Source of the DNA: Candidatus Parcubacteria bacterium
GTDB taxonomy: Bacteria; Patescibacteriota; Minisyncoccia; Phycocordibacterales; UBA1006
DNA length: 5,746 nt
Assembly (NCBI GenBank): GCA_027028225.1
Contig: JALVJP010000101.1
Location: forward strand, 1-5,746
Direction of reading: 5' to 3'
Shown: piece after piece, positions 5,411 to 5,746 of the stretch
Numbering within the stretch: the first letter of the stretch is position 1
How the letters are laid out: every line of letters starts with the position of its first letter
The notes under the pieces: model-generated
Databases searched by the model: none
Told to the model about the DNA's origin: nothing
The model's input: only the letters and a program-made list of their open reading frames with translations
Program-made: the position numbers and the translations under genes

Positions 5411-5746
5411 AACGAGAAATAATTTCTTCATACAGAACACTCTCTTCATCCACATCAATAAGATAAACCTCGTTTCTTCCTAGTGCAAACAAGGAAGAAA
5501 TGTTCTCAAGCACTGAAGTTCGTAAGTAAATATTCCCATAACCAATTCCACCGCTAAACACAATCGCATCGAGACCTCCCATAAGCCCAGCGTATCCAGA
5601 AATGCGTTGCACAATATCTGATACAAATACACGAAACGCAAGTAAGGATTCTTTATCTCCTCGCTCTGCACGCTCAAAAATTTCCTTCGTATCTTTTGAA
5701 CCAAGCACTCCGTAAAATCCTGACTCATCATTAAGAATATGGTAAA
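5406..5746 (-). CDS. ackA: Acetate kinase-family protein, C-terminal 112 residues (gene runs off the right edge)
   Basis: Acetate kinase interconverts acetyl phosphate + ADP and acetate + ATP, the ATP-forming step of many fermenters. The visible part opens with ILNDESGFYGVLGSKD, matching the LNxESGxxGxxG segment of AckA. EIFERAERGDKESLLAFRVFV and ISGYAGLMGGLDAIVFSGGIG follow, matching the helix and the nucleotide-binding GGIG motif. Two features are divergent. GGIG is followed by YG instead of the usual EN (fragment residues 65-70). The tail between this motif and the DEES segment (99-102), which probably holds the catalytic glutamate of the usual NEE, is shorter than normal. A butyrate kinase-like relative in the same superfamily is a less likely alternative. 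The N-terminal part is outside the window, so completeness and substrate cannot be judged. It shares the strand of the pilin genes and its TGA lies 14 bases before the first of them. Confidence 0.82.
   Translation of the reverse strand, partial: YHILNDESGFYGVLGSKDTKEIFERAERGDKESLLAFRVFVSDIVQRISGYAGLMGGLDAIVFSGGIGYGNIYLRTSVLENISSLFALGRNEVYLIDVDEESVLYEEIISRL

Noticed and set aside
5480..5731. 83-codon open frame on the minus strand
   Set aside because: Another frame of the acetate kinase-like gene, which carries the family motifs.
1..5746. CRISPR array, tRNA or rRNA gene, insertion sequence
   Set aside because: No spaced direct repeats, no RNA-like folded segment and no transposase or terminal inverted repeats were seen. 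Coding sequence fills nearly the whole window.

Overview
The window looks like a chromosomal piece from an uncultured candidate-phyla bacterium, most likely Parcubacteria/Paceibacteria (Patescibacteria). The reasons are a compact block of short type IV pilin-like genes, the sequence style of those pilins (for example the FYAAD...ECALYHD segment in the PilX-like protein), the divergent NAD+-dependent DNA ligase, an acetate kinase-family gene, and A+T-rich, tightly packed genes with almost no Shine-Dalgarno sequences. This assignment comes from recalled family features, not from a search.

All eight genes are on the minus strand, so transcription runs from right to left. The order is: the 3' end of an acetate kinase-family gene (5746-5406); a GspG/PilA-like pilin (5391-4801); the prepilin peptidase PilD (4791-3949); a GspH/FimT-like pilin (3947-3264); a GspJ/PilW-like pilin (3254-2664); a GspI/PilV-like pilin (2649-2068); a GspK/PilX-like pilin without Glu5 (2058-1441); and the first 474 codons of ligA (1422-1, running off the left edge). 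Gaps between genes are only 1 to 18 bases. No terminator-like hairpin was seen, so the block is probably one transcription unit. No stretch over 300 bases lacks a gene.

Together the six middle genes supply one GspG-like subunit, four minor-pilin-like subunits (H, J, I and K types, matching the initiation/tip complex of type II secretion and type IV pilus systems) and the peptidase that matures them. The assembly ATPase, platform protein and retraction ATPase are not in this window. The flanking genes are housekeeping: DNA replication/repair on one side and substrate-level ATP formation on the other.

The points most worth a second look are: a LigA whose zinc-finger region has no cysteine; long homopolymer runs in the leader sequences of several pilins, including nine T directly after the ATG of the GspG-like gene; EF-hand-like acidic loops in three pilins; a TAGTAT box 6-7 bases before three starts that would fit leaderless transcription; and a divergent, shortened acetate kinase C-terminus.
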